A DNA stretch of 64,000 nt, taken from Ectopseudomonas composti. Its GTDB lineage: Bacteria > Pseudomonadota > Gammaproteobacteria > Pseudomonadales > Pseudomonadaceae. A program made the position numbers and the translations under genes. The stretch lies in contig NZ_LSSW01000031.1 in assembly GCF_001567565.1 (NCBI RefSeq), positions 1 through 64,000 of the forward strand, read 5' to 3'. The notes under the pieces were generated by a model. The model saw only the letters and a program-made list of their open reading frames with translations. It made no database searches and was not told the DNA's origin. Shown here piece by piece: positions 43,045 to 50,535 of this stretch (its first letter is position 1; each line of letters opens with the position of its first letter).

Positions 43045-43968
43045 TCAGAGGCGGCTGGTGGGGGCGACGCCAGCCGGGTTGGAGGCCTGGGCTTCGGGGA
43101 TGGCGGAGCCGTCCTGTGGGGTGACCGGGAAGATGGCGTTGATCTGGCCGGTGCCGGAGGAGCCGAAGTAGGGCGTGACCACTTCGGCCTTGGCGTTGTA
43201 TTTCGACCAGCCCAGCGCGCCGAGCAGCATGGCGGTGTCATGCATGAAGCCTTCGCCATGACCCTTGACGGCGTATTCCGGGAGCATGTTGCAGAAGGCT
43301 TCCCACTCGCCGTCCTGCCACATCTGCACTACGCGGTGGTCGAGGGTTTCCAGGAACGGGCTCCAGACCTTGGTGGCGAAATCCGGCGCCTGGCCGTTCT
43401 GGGCGAAGCGGTGCGACAGCGAGCCGCTGGCGAAGAACGCCACGGTGCCGTCGTAGTGTTCCTCCACGGCCTTGCGCATGGCCCAGCCGAGGCGGGCGCT
43501 GTCGGCCAGGTAATGCGAGGTGCATAGCGCCGAAACCGAGACCACCTTGAAGTGCTGATCCTGGTTCATGTAGCGCATTGGCACCAGGGTGCCGTACTCC
43601 GGGCCCAGGGTGGTGGCGTCGTGCGCCATGGTCTCGACACCCAGGCGGTTGCACTCGGCTGCGAGGATCTTGCCCAGCTCCGGGTTGCCCGGGAACTCGT
43701 ACTCCATGTTGCTGATGAAGTGTGGCAGCTCGTTGCTGGTGTACAGCCCCTTGAAATGCGGCCCGCAGAGGACGTGGTAGTTGGCGTTGACCAGCCAGTG
43801 GGTATCGAACACGACGATGGTGTCGACGCCCAGTTCGCGGCAGCGCTTGCTGATTTCGATATGGCCGTCGATGGCTGCCTGACGGAAACCCTGACGCGGG
43901 CCGGGCAGTTCCGAGAGGTACATCGAGGGTACGTGGGTGATCTTGGCGGCGAGAGCGAGCTTACCCAT
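43045..43968 (-). CDS. hpaD: 3,4-dihydroxyphenylacetate 2,3-dioxygenase
   Basis: A 307-residue extradiol ring-cleavage enzyme of the LigB (type II) class, opening homoprotocatechuate. The start MGKLALAAKITHVPSMYLSE is nearly that of E. coli HpaD, with His12 an iron ligand. FDTHWLVNANYH gives another, and ASGSLSHRFAQNG lies in the active site. GGAGAT precedes the ATG. The frame continues 53 codons upstream without support. Confidence 0.95.
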   Translation of the reverse strand: MGKLALAAKITHVPSMYLSELPGPRQGFRQAAIDGHIEISKRCRELGVDTIVVFDTHWLVNANYHVLCGPHFKGLYTSNELPHFISNMEYEFPGNPELGKILAAECNRLGVETMAHDATTLGPEYGTLVPMRYMNQDQHFKVVSVSALCTSHYLADSARLGWAMRKAVEEHYDGTVAFFASGSLSHRFAQNGQAPDFATKVWSPFLETLDHRVVQMWQDGEWEAFCNMLPEYAVKGHGEGFMHDTAMLLGALGWSKYNAKAEVVTPYFGSSGTGQINAIFPVTPQDGSAIPEAQASNPAGVAPTSRL

Positions 43969-44038
43969 GGTGATCTCCGTATTGTTCTTGTTGACGATGG
44001 GCTGCAAGGCAAGAGCAACGCTCCCGCTTGCAGCGGCG

Positions 44039-45499
44039 TTATACGCCCCAGCGCGGGATGTGGTGGCTGCCCATCGAGATGCACACGTTCTTGATCTCGG
44101 CGAACACCTCGAAGCTGTATTCGCCACCTTCGCGGCCAGTGCCCGAACCCTTCACGCCGCCGAAGGGCTGGCGCAGGTCACGCACGTTCTGGCTGTTGAT
44201 GAACACCATGCCGGCTTCGATGCCGCGGGCCAGGCGGTGGGCCTTGCCGATGTCCTGCGTCCAGATATAGGAGGCCAGGCCGTACTCGGTATCGTTGGCC
44301 AGACGCAGCGCTTCGGCTTCGTCCTTGAACTTGATCAGGCACACCACCGGGCCGAAGATTTCTTCCTGAGCGATGCGCATGCGGTTGTCGACGTGGGCGA
44401 ACACGGTGGGCTGGATAAACTGCCCCTTGGCCAGGTGCGCCGGCAGATTGGCCGGGCGCTCCAGGCCGCCCGCGAGCAGTTCGGCGCCTTCTTCCATACC
44501 GATCTTGATGTAGCCGGTGACCTTGTCGTAGTGCGCCTGGGTGATCATCGAGCCGACCTGGGTTTTCGGGTCGGTCGGGTCGCCAACGATCAGGCGCTTG
44601 GCACGGGCGGCGAACTCGGCGACGAACTGGTCGTAGACGCTCTCCTGAATGAAGATGCGCGAGCCTGCGGTGCAGCGCTCACCATTGAGCGAGAAGATGG
44701 TGAACAGCGCGGCGTCGAGGGCGCGGTCGAGGTCGGCGTCGTCGAAGATCAGCACCGGGCTCTTGCCGCCCAGCTCCATCGAATACTTCTTCAGGCCGGC
44801 GGTCTGCATGATCTTCTTGCCGGTGGCGGTGCCGCCGGTGAAGGAGATCGCGCGCACGTCCGGGTGGCGCACCAGGGCGTCGCCAGCGGTGGCGCCGTAA
44901 CCCTGTACCACGTTGAGCACGCCCGGCGGAATGCCGGCTTCCAGGGCCAGGCGGCCCAGCTCGTTGGCGGTCAAAGGCGACAGCTCGCTCATCTTCAGCA
45001 CCGCCGTGTTGCCCAGCGCCAGGCAGGGCGCGGTCTTCCAGGTGGCGGTCATGAACGGCACGTTCCACGGCGACACCAGGCCACACACGCCGACCGGCTG
45101 GTACAGGGTGTAGTTGAGCATCTGGTCGTCGACCGGGTAGCTGTGGCCGTCCATGCGTGTGCAGACTTCGGCGAAGAAATCGAAGTTGTGCGAAGCGCGC
45201 GGGATCAGCACGTTCTTGGTCTGGTGAATCGGCAGGCCGGTGTCCAGGGTTTCCAGCTCGGCCAGTTTCGGCACGTTCTGGTCGATCAGCTCACCCAGCT
45301 TGCGCATAAGCTTGGCGCGCTCCTTGGCCGGGGTGCCCGCCCACTTGGGGAAGGCTTCCTTGGCGGCGACCACGGCGCGGTTGATTTCCTCGGCGCCGCC
45401 GCTGGCGACTTCACCGATGGCTTCGCCGGTGGCCGGGTTGTAGTTGGTGAAAGTCTCGTTGCTCTCGACTTCCTGGCCGTTGATCCAATGCTTGATCAT
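44039..45499 (-). CDS. hpaE: 5-carboxymethyl-2-hydroxymuconate semialdehyde dehydrogenase
   Basis: A 486-residue NAD-dependent aldehyde dehydrogenase that oxidises the ring-cleavage product of HpaD. Typical residues: NVPFMTATWK region, E in MELGGKSPVLIF and nucleophile C in LNGERCTAGSRIF. Start MIKHWINGQEVESNETF agrees with the family; the open frame runs into hpaG2. It lies 70 bases before hpaD. Confidence 0.95.
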   Translation of the reverse strand: MIKHWINGQEVESNETFTNYNPATGEAIGEVASGGAEEINRAVVAAKEAFPKWAGTPAKERAKLMRKLGELIDQNVPKLAELETLDTGLPIHQTKNVLIPRASHNFDFFAEVCTRMDGHSYPVDDQMLNYTLYQPVGVCGLVSPWNVPFMTATWKTAPCLALGNTAVLKMSELSPLTANELGRLALEAGIPPGVLNVVQGYGATAGDALVRHPDVRAISFTGGTATGKKIMQTAGLKKYSMELGGKSPVLIFDDADLDRALDAALFTIFSLNGERCTAGSRIFIQESVYDQFVAEFAARAKRLIVGDPTDPKTQVGSMITQAHYDKVTGYIKIGMEEGAELLAGGLERPANLPAHLAKGQFIQPTVFAHVDNRMRIAQEEIFGPVVCLIKFKDEAEALRLANDTEYGLASYIWTQDIGKAHRLARGIEAGMVFINSQNVRDLRQPFGGVKGSGTGREGGEYSFEVFAEIKNVCISMGSHHIPRWGV

Positions 45500-45518
45500 G
45501 TTCTGTGCCTCGTAGGTG

Positions 45519-46286
45519 TCACTTGCCGCGCGCGGCGAAGAATGCGGATTCGCTGACGATACGGTTGACCAGGCGGCCAACGCCTTCCACTTCCACCACC
45601 ACTTCATCGTCTGGCACCACATCGGCCAGGCCTTCCGGCGTGCCGGTGGCGATCATGTCGCCGGGCTGCAGGGTCATGAAGCTGGAGAAGTATTCGATGA
45701 GATACGGAATGTCGAAGATCATGTCCGCGGTGGTGCCTTCCTGTTTCAACTCGCCGTTGATCCAGGTGCGCAGCTTGAGCTTGGACGGATCAGAAACGTC
45801 GGCGGCATCGACCATCCATGGGCCGACCGGGGTGGTGCAGTCGCGGTTCTTCACCCGCAGGTTGGGACGGTAGTAGTTTTCCAGGTAGTCGCGGATGGCG
45901 TAGTCGTTGCAGACGGTGTAGCCGGCCAGGTACTGCAGGGCGTCCTCGCGCTTGACGTTCTTCGCCGGCTTGCCGATCACCGCCACCAGCTCGCACTCGT
46001 AGTGCATGTACTTGACGTTGTCTGGGCGCCAGGTCAGCTGATTGTGGCCGGTGTAGGTGCCGGGCGACTTGATGAAGGCCAGCGGCTCGGTCGGCGCCTT
46101 GAAGGCCAGTTCGGCGGCGTGGTCGGCGTAGTTCAGGCCGAGGGCGAACATGCTGCCTTCGGCAGGCGGCAGCCACTCGACATCGGTTTCGGCGAGCAGG
46201 CGACCATCGGCCAGGCGCACGGCGTTGTCCGCCTCGACGGTAACGGCGTGGATCTGGTTCTCGTAGCGAATACGGGCGTGTTTCAT
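45519..46286 (-). CDS. hpaG2: HpaG2: isomerase/decarboxylase, C-terminal-type subunit
   Basis: A 255-residue fumarylacetoacetase-like protein equal to one half of E. coli HpaG, which is a single fused chain. Together with HpaG1 it decarboxylates 5-oxo-pent-3-ene-1,2,5-tricarboxylate and isomerises the product. The metal-site stretch YECELVAVIGKPAKNV and the ending MIATGTPEGLADVVPDDEV are intact. It lies 10 bases after hpaG1 in the operon. Confidence 0.93.
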   Translation of the reverse strand: MKHARIRYENQIHAVTVEADNAVRLADGRLLAETDVEWLPPAEGSMFALGLNYADHAAELAFKAPTEPLAFIKSPGTYTGHNQLTWRPDNVKYMHYECELVAVIGKPAKNVKREDALQYLAGYTVCNDYAIRDYLENYYRPNLRVKNRDCTTPVGPWMVDAADVSDPSKLKLRTWINGELKQEGTTADMIFDIPYLIEYFSSFMTLQPGDMIATGTPEGLADVVPDDEVVVEVEGVGRLVNRIVSESAFFAARGK

Positions 46287-46296
46287 CTTGCTCTCC

Positions 46297-46944
46297 TTAC
46301 TGCGCCACGATGTGGTTGGTCAGGCGACCCAGGCCGCTGATTTCCACGCTCACTTCATCGCCGGGCTGCACGTCGACCCGACCTTCCGGGGTGCCGGTGA
46401 TCAGCACGTCGCCTGCATGCAGGGTCATGAACTCGCTGAGTTCGGCGATCAGGCGCGGCACGCTGCGCACGAAGTTGGCGGTGGTGTTGTCCTGGCGCAC
46501 TTCGCCGTTGACCAGCAGCTTGAGGGTCAGGGAATGCGGGTCCGCCAGCTCGATCACTTCGCTGCCGAGGGCGCAGAAGCCATCGCGGCACTTGGCCTTG
46601 ACGGCGGGGCGGTAGTAGCTCTCTTCCGGCAGGCTGAATTCGTTGACGATCACATAGCCGGCGACATGGGTCAGGGCATCCTGCTCAGTGACGCGGCTGG
46701 CGCTCTTGCCGATCACCACGCCCAGGGCCGGGCCAGGCTGCAGGCGCTCGCCGGCTGGCATCACCACCGGCTGGCCGTCGCCATTGCGGGTATTAGGCGT
46801 CTTGATGAACAGCACCGGCTTGAGCGGTGGCTGCTGGTATGGCGGCTCGTTGAACTCGGCCAGGCGGCTGCGCAGCAGGCCCTGGTAGTTCAGGGCTACG
46901 CCGAAAAGTGTTCCGCTGGCGGCCTGTTCGGTGGGGCGACTCAT
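46297..46944 (-). CDS. hpaG1: HpaG1: isomerase/decarboxylase, N-terminal-type subunit
   Basis: A 215-residue FAH-fold protein corresponding to the other half of E. coli HpaG (GTLFGVALNYQGLLRSRLAE, LGVVIGKSASRVTEQDAL, VLITGTPEGRVDVQPGDEV). First gene of the lower-pathway operon, with AGGAGA before the ATG. The upstream gap carries the AT-rich promoter region and a palindrome likely bound by HpaR. Confidence 0.93.
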   Translation of the reverse strand: MSRPTEQAASGTLFGVALNYQGLLRSRLAEFNEPPYQQPPLKPVLFIKTPNTRNGDGQPVVMPAGERLQPGPALGVVIGKSASRVTEQDALTHVAGYVIVNEFSLPEESYYRPAVKAKCRDGFCALGSEVIELADPHSLTLKLLVNGEVRQDNTTANFVRSVPRLIAELSEFMTLHAGDVLITGTPEGRVDVQPGDEVSVEISGLGRLTNHIVAQ

Positions 46945-47003
46945 TTCTTGTTCTCCTGCTCGGGGCGTTTGACATCGCCGGTTCGGTATCTGTCGTTAAT
47001 ATA

Positions 47004-47019
47004 TTAATTTTAAAGTTAA
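47004..47019. promoter_or_regulatory. Candidate HpaR operator at the hpaG1 promoter
   Basis: TTAATTTTAAAGTTAA is a 16-bp palindrome with one mismatched pair, inside a wider AT-rich block (46995-47026) about 60 bases before hpaG1. AT-rich palindromes are typical MarR-family sites, and HpaR is the dedicated MarR repressor of this pathway. The rest of the gap up to 47184 shows no gene. Confidence 0.55.
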
Positions 47020-47184
47020 TATGTAAACGAAATTCTTGTTGCGGCGTCGGCCTGATCCTGTACGGGTGATATTGATGGTGTAGAAGGCGGCCTTTAATGG
47101 CTGTTTCAGGGAATCAATTGCACTTTTGCTGGTTTACGCGTCTGGGCGGCGGTCTTTGCTCGGCAAGGCCGCCGCGCGTCGTCA

Positions 47185-48684
47185 TCAGTAGGTGATGCAC
47201 ACCGATTTGACTTCGGTGAAGCCTTCGATGGCGCTGCGGCCGAATTCGCGGCCCATGCCCGATTGCTTGTAGCCGCCGAAGGGCAGGTTGGGGTCGACCG
47301 GGACGTGGTTGTTGACCCAGACGGTGCCGGCCTCGACCTGCGGAATCAGCTCCATCACCCGGCCCAGGTCGTTGCTCCAGAGGCTGGCGGTCAGGCCGTA
47401 GCGGCTGTCGTTGACCATCTGCAGCCCTTGTTCGAGGTTGTCGTAGGGCACCACGGACAGCACTGGGCCGAAGATCTCTTCCTGCACGCAGGTCATGCGT
47501 TGCTGCATGTCGGCCAGTACGGTCGGGGCGACGAAGTAGCCGGGCAGATCCACGGGCTGGCCACCGGTGGCGAAACGTGCGCCTTCGCGACGGGCCGTTT
47601 CCAGGTAGTTGAGCACGCTGTTTTGCTGCTTCTTCGACACCAGCGGGCCGACCTGGGCGGTGGCGTCCATGCCGGCGCCGATGCTCAGTGCACCGACCTG
47701 GGCGCTGAGCGCCTCGACGAAACGCCCATAGTGGCGCGCCGGTACATAGATGCGCGAGGCTGCTGCGCAGACCTGGCCCTGGTTGAGCAAGCCGCCGCCG
47801 ATGGCACCGGCCACGGCCTTGTCGAGGTCGGCGTCCTCCAGCAGCAGCATGGGGTTCTTGCCGCCCAGTTCGAGGGTGAAGCGGGTCATGTTCTGCAGCG
47901 CGGCGATGCCCACCTGCTTGCCGACCGCGGTGGAGCCGGTGAAGGACACCTTGTTCACCAGCGGATGCGCCACCAGCGCCGGGCCGACTTCGGCGCCACG
48001 GCCAATCAGCACGTTGAACACCCCGGCGGGGATGCCGGCTTCGACGGCCAGCTCGGCCAGGCGCAGGGCAGTCAGCGGGGTTTCGTCGGCTGGCTTGATG
48101 ATCACGGTGCAGCCGCAGGCCAGCGCCGGGATGACCTTCCACAGCGCAATCATCATCGGGAAGTTCCACGGCACGATGCCGGCTACCACGCCTGCCGGTT
48201 CACGGCGGGTGTAGGCATTGAAGCGCGCGTGCTCCGGCATGGGGATGGACACGTCGAGCGTCTGGCCTTCGATCTTGGTGGCCCAGCCGGCCATGTAGCG
48301 CATGTAGTTGAGCGATGCGCCGACTTCGATGGCGCGCGACAGGTGGATCGACTTGCCCTGGTTGAGGGTTTCCAGCTGGGCCAGTTCTTCGCTGTGGGCC
48401 TCGACCAGATCGGCGAAACGCAGCAGGATGCGCTCACGCACGGCAGGTGCCAGCTTGCTCCAGCAGCCCGAGGCGAAGGCGCGCTGGGCCGAGGCGACGA
48501 TGGCCTCCACTGCCGCTGCGTCGGCCAGCTCCAACTGGGTCAGCACCTGCGCGCTCGCCGGGTTGAAAATCTCCATCCCCTCGCCATGCCGAAGGCTGGT
48601 TTGCGCGCCATCGACAAAGGAGCTGTGACGCTTGTTCAGAAAGCTATCGACGGCGGGGAGAGTGGGTACGAGTGAGGTGGCCAT
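47185..48684 (-). CDS. feaB: (4-hydroxy)phenylacetaldehyde dehydrogenase, FeaB-like
   Basis: A 499-residue aldehyde dehydrogenase, the same length as E. coli FeaB. It begins LPAVDSFLNKRHSSFVDGAQ as FeaB/StyD enzymes do, with PWNFPMMIALWKV, LELGGKNPML and the nucleophile in NQGQVCAAASRIY. It would make 4-hydroxyphenylacetate or phenylacetate from the aldehyde, feeding tyramine or phenethylamine into the pathway. It is divergent from hpaR, and no amine oxidase gene is seen nearby. Confidence 0.85.
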   Translation of the reverse strand: MATSLVPTLPAVDSFLNKRHSSFVDGAQTSLRHGEGMEIFNPASAQVLTQLELADAAAVEAIVASAQRAFASGCWSKLAPAVRERILLRFADLVEAHSEELAQLETLNQGKSIHLSRAIEVGASLNYMRYMAGWATKIEGQTLDVSIPMPEHARFNAYTRREPAGVVAGIVPWNFPMMIALWKVIPALACGCTVIIKPADETPLTALRLAELAVEAGIPAGVFNVLIGRGAEVGPALVAHPLVNKVSFTGSTAVGKQVGIAALQNMTRFTLELGGKNPMLLLEDADLDKAVAGAIGGGLLNQGQVCAAASRIYVPARHYGRFVEALSAQVGALSIGAGMDATAQVGPLVSKKQQNSVLNYLETARREGARFATGGQPVDLPGYFVAPTVLADMQQRMTCVQEEIFGPVLSVVPYDNLEQGLQMVNDSRYGLTASLWSNDLGRVMELIPQVEAGTVWVNNHVPVDPNLPFGGYKQSGMGREFGRSAIEGFTEVKSVCITY

Positions 48685-48899
48685 GGGCGCGGAGCTCCTG
48701 CTACAAGTGGATTGCCAACATCGGGCCGTGGCTCGAGTCAGTTGGAGATCAGCATAAGAGCGGGCCGGCCGGCGAGCTTGACCGAGGCTGCCGCAGGCCA
48801 TGTATGAGCATGCCAGTCGCACAGGCAGTGATTGACGGCAGGGTGTTATCTGCTTTATTTCGTTAAGCTATTTACTAATTCCGCTCTGTGAACCTTGCC

Positions 48900-49322
48900 A
48901 TGCCCACACCTCGACCTTCCCTGACCCTTACCCTGCTGCAGGCCCGTGAAGCGGCCATGAGTTTCTTTCGTCCGCTACTCAACGAACACGGCCTTACCGA
49001 GCAGCAATGGCGGGTCATCCGCATCCTGCGCCAGCAGGGGGAAATGGAGAGCTTTCGCCTGGCCGAACTGGCCTGCATCCTCAAGCCGAGCATGACCGGT
49101 GTGCTCAGCCGTCTGGAGCGCGACGGTATCGTGGTGCGACGCAAATCCACCACCGATCAGCGCCGCATCCATATCAACCTGACCGAGAAGGGCCACGCCT
49201 GCTTCCTTTCCATGAGCGATGGCATGGAGCACAACTACCAGCGCATTCAAGAGCAGTTCGGCGAAGAGAAGCTGCAACAACTGCTTGGCCTGCTCAACGA
49301 ACTCAAGCAGATCAAGCCCTGA
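48900..49322 (+). CDS. hpaR: HpaR, MarR-family repressor of homoprotocatechuate operon
   Basis: A 140-residue MarR protein. Residues 10-30 LTLTLLQAREAAMSFFRPLL match the N-terminus of E. coli HpaR. The winged helix is LAELACILKPSMTGVLSRLE with wing DGIVVRRKSTTDQRRI. The ATG is preferred over a GTG four codons upstream. HpaR represses the lower-pathway genes until 4-hydroxyphenylacetate or homoprotocatechuate binds. It is followed by hpaA with 26 bases between. Confidence 0.92.
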   Translation: MPTPRPSLTLTLLQAREAAMSFFRPLLNEHGLTEQQWRVIRILRQQGEMESFRLAELACILKPSMTGVLSRLERDGIVVRRKSTTDQRRIHINLTEKGHACFLSMSDGMEHNYQRIQEQFGEEKLQQLLGLLNELKQIKP

Positions 49323-49348
49323 CACTGGTGAGCTGAGGGGGAGGAGCC

Positions 49349-50251
49349 ATGCACGATCCGCAACCCATCCCCAACATCAACATCGGCCAGGTCTACGACC
49401 AGCGTTACGCGGATGCGGATGTGCATTACGAGGCCCTTGGCAAGCTGGCCGACTTCTTCGGCCGCAACATGCCGGTGCATCGGCATGACCGCTTCTTTCA
49501 GGTGCACTACGTCAAGAGCGGCGTGGTGCGGGTGTACCTGGATGACCAGCGCTACCAGCAACAGGGGCCGATGTTCTTTCTCACCCCGCCGACCTTTCCC
49601 CATGCTTTCGTCACCGACGCCGACAGCGACGGTCATGTGCTGACCGTGCGCCAGGAGCTGGTCTGGCCGCTGCTGGAGAGCCGCCAGGGGCTGGCCCAGG
49701 GGCCGCAGATCGCGCCCCTGTGCGTGGCGGTGGGCGAGCTGGACGGGCAATACGACGGCGAGGTCGCGCGGCTGAACCTGCTGTTCGACGAACTGCGCCA
49801 CGAATTCGCCGACGACCGCCCTGGCCGCGAACTCAGCCTGGCGGCGCTGACCCGGCTGATCTTCGTCAGCCTGCTGCGCCTGTCTGCCCGCACCATCCAG
49901 GCGCAGCCGGCGCGTGGCGAAGACCTGCACATCTTCCAGCGCTTCAATGCCCTGATCGAAACCCACTATCAGGAACACTGGTCGCTGGGCCGCTACGCCA
50001 CGCAACTGGGCGTCACCGAAGCGCGCCTCAACGACATCTGCCGCCGCATCGCCGACTTGCCGTCCAAACGCCTGGTGTTCGACCGCCTGATGCAGGAAGC
50101 CAAGCGCCTGCTGCTGTTCACCGGCAGCTCGGTCAATGAAATCTGCTACCAGCTGGGCTTCAAGGATCCGGCCTATTTCAGCCGGTTCTTCACCCGCAAT
50201 GCGGGGGTGACGCCGGGGGAGTATCGGGTGGCGAAGGGAGCGGTGGAGTAG
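49349..50251 (+). CDS. hpaA: HpaA, AraC-family activator
   Basis: A 300-residue AraC/XylS protein: N-terminal cupin effector domain (HRHDRFFQVHYVKSGVVRVY, about 46-65) and C-terminal double HTH (ATQLGVTEARLNDICRRIAD and ICYQLGFKDPAYFSRFFTRN). In E. coli HpaA activates the hydroxylase genes in response to 4-hydroxyphenylacetate. Here that would be the C2/C1 pair some 4.6 kb downstream. GGGAGGAG precedes the ATG. Confidence 0.9.
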   Translation: MHDPQPIPNINIGQVYDQRYADADVHYEALGKLADFFGRNMPVHRHDRFFQVHYVKSGVVRVYLDDQRYQQQGPMFFLTPPTFPHAFVTDADSDGHVLTVRQELVWPLLESRQGLAQGPQIAPLCVAVGELDGQYDGEVARLNLLFDELRHEFADDRPGRELSLAALTRLIFVSLLRLSARTIQAQPARGEDLHIFQRFNALIETHYQEHWSLGRYATQLGVTEARLNDICRRIADLPSKRLVFDRLMQEAKRLLLFTGSSVNEICYQLGFKDPAYFSRFFTRNAGVTPGEYRVAKGAVE

Positions 50252-50535
50252 GGGCTTTGGGTGGTCAGGGTTGTGGTGATGGCAGCTCTCGGATATTGGC
50301 TGTTGAGGGCATCGTCTCTCCTCCTTGTATTGTTGGAGGCTAGAGGGTGCCTAAGGAATCGTGGTCTATACGTGGGTGGTTTTAAAACGGTTCAACTGCG
50401 ATATTATTAAGCCATTATCTAGCAGTCTGTTAGTGTCTGATTAACATCAGAAAATGCTCGAATAGGGCAGGCACTTACAGGTTGGCTAGGCAATTTTGAT
50501 CAATTGCTGTCAGCAGTTCATGAGGGCATAAAGAT

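Noticed and set aside
43969..44127. N-terminal extension of hpaD by 53 residues
   Set aside because: The conserved HpaD start MGKLALAAKITHVPS has its own ribosome site; the extension runs into hpaE.
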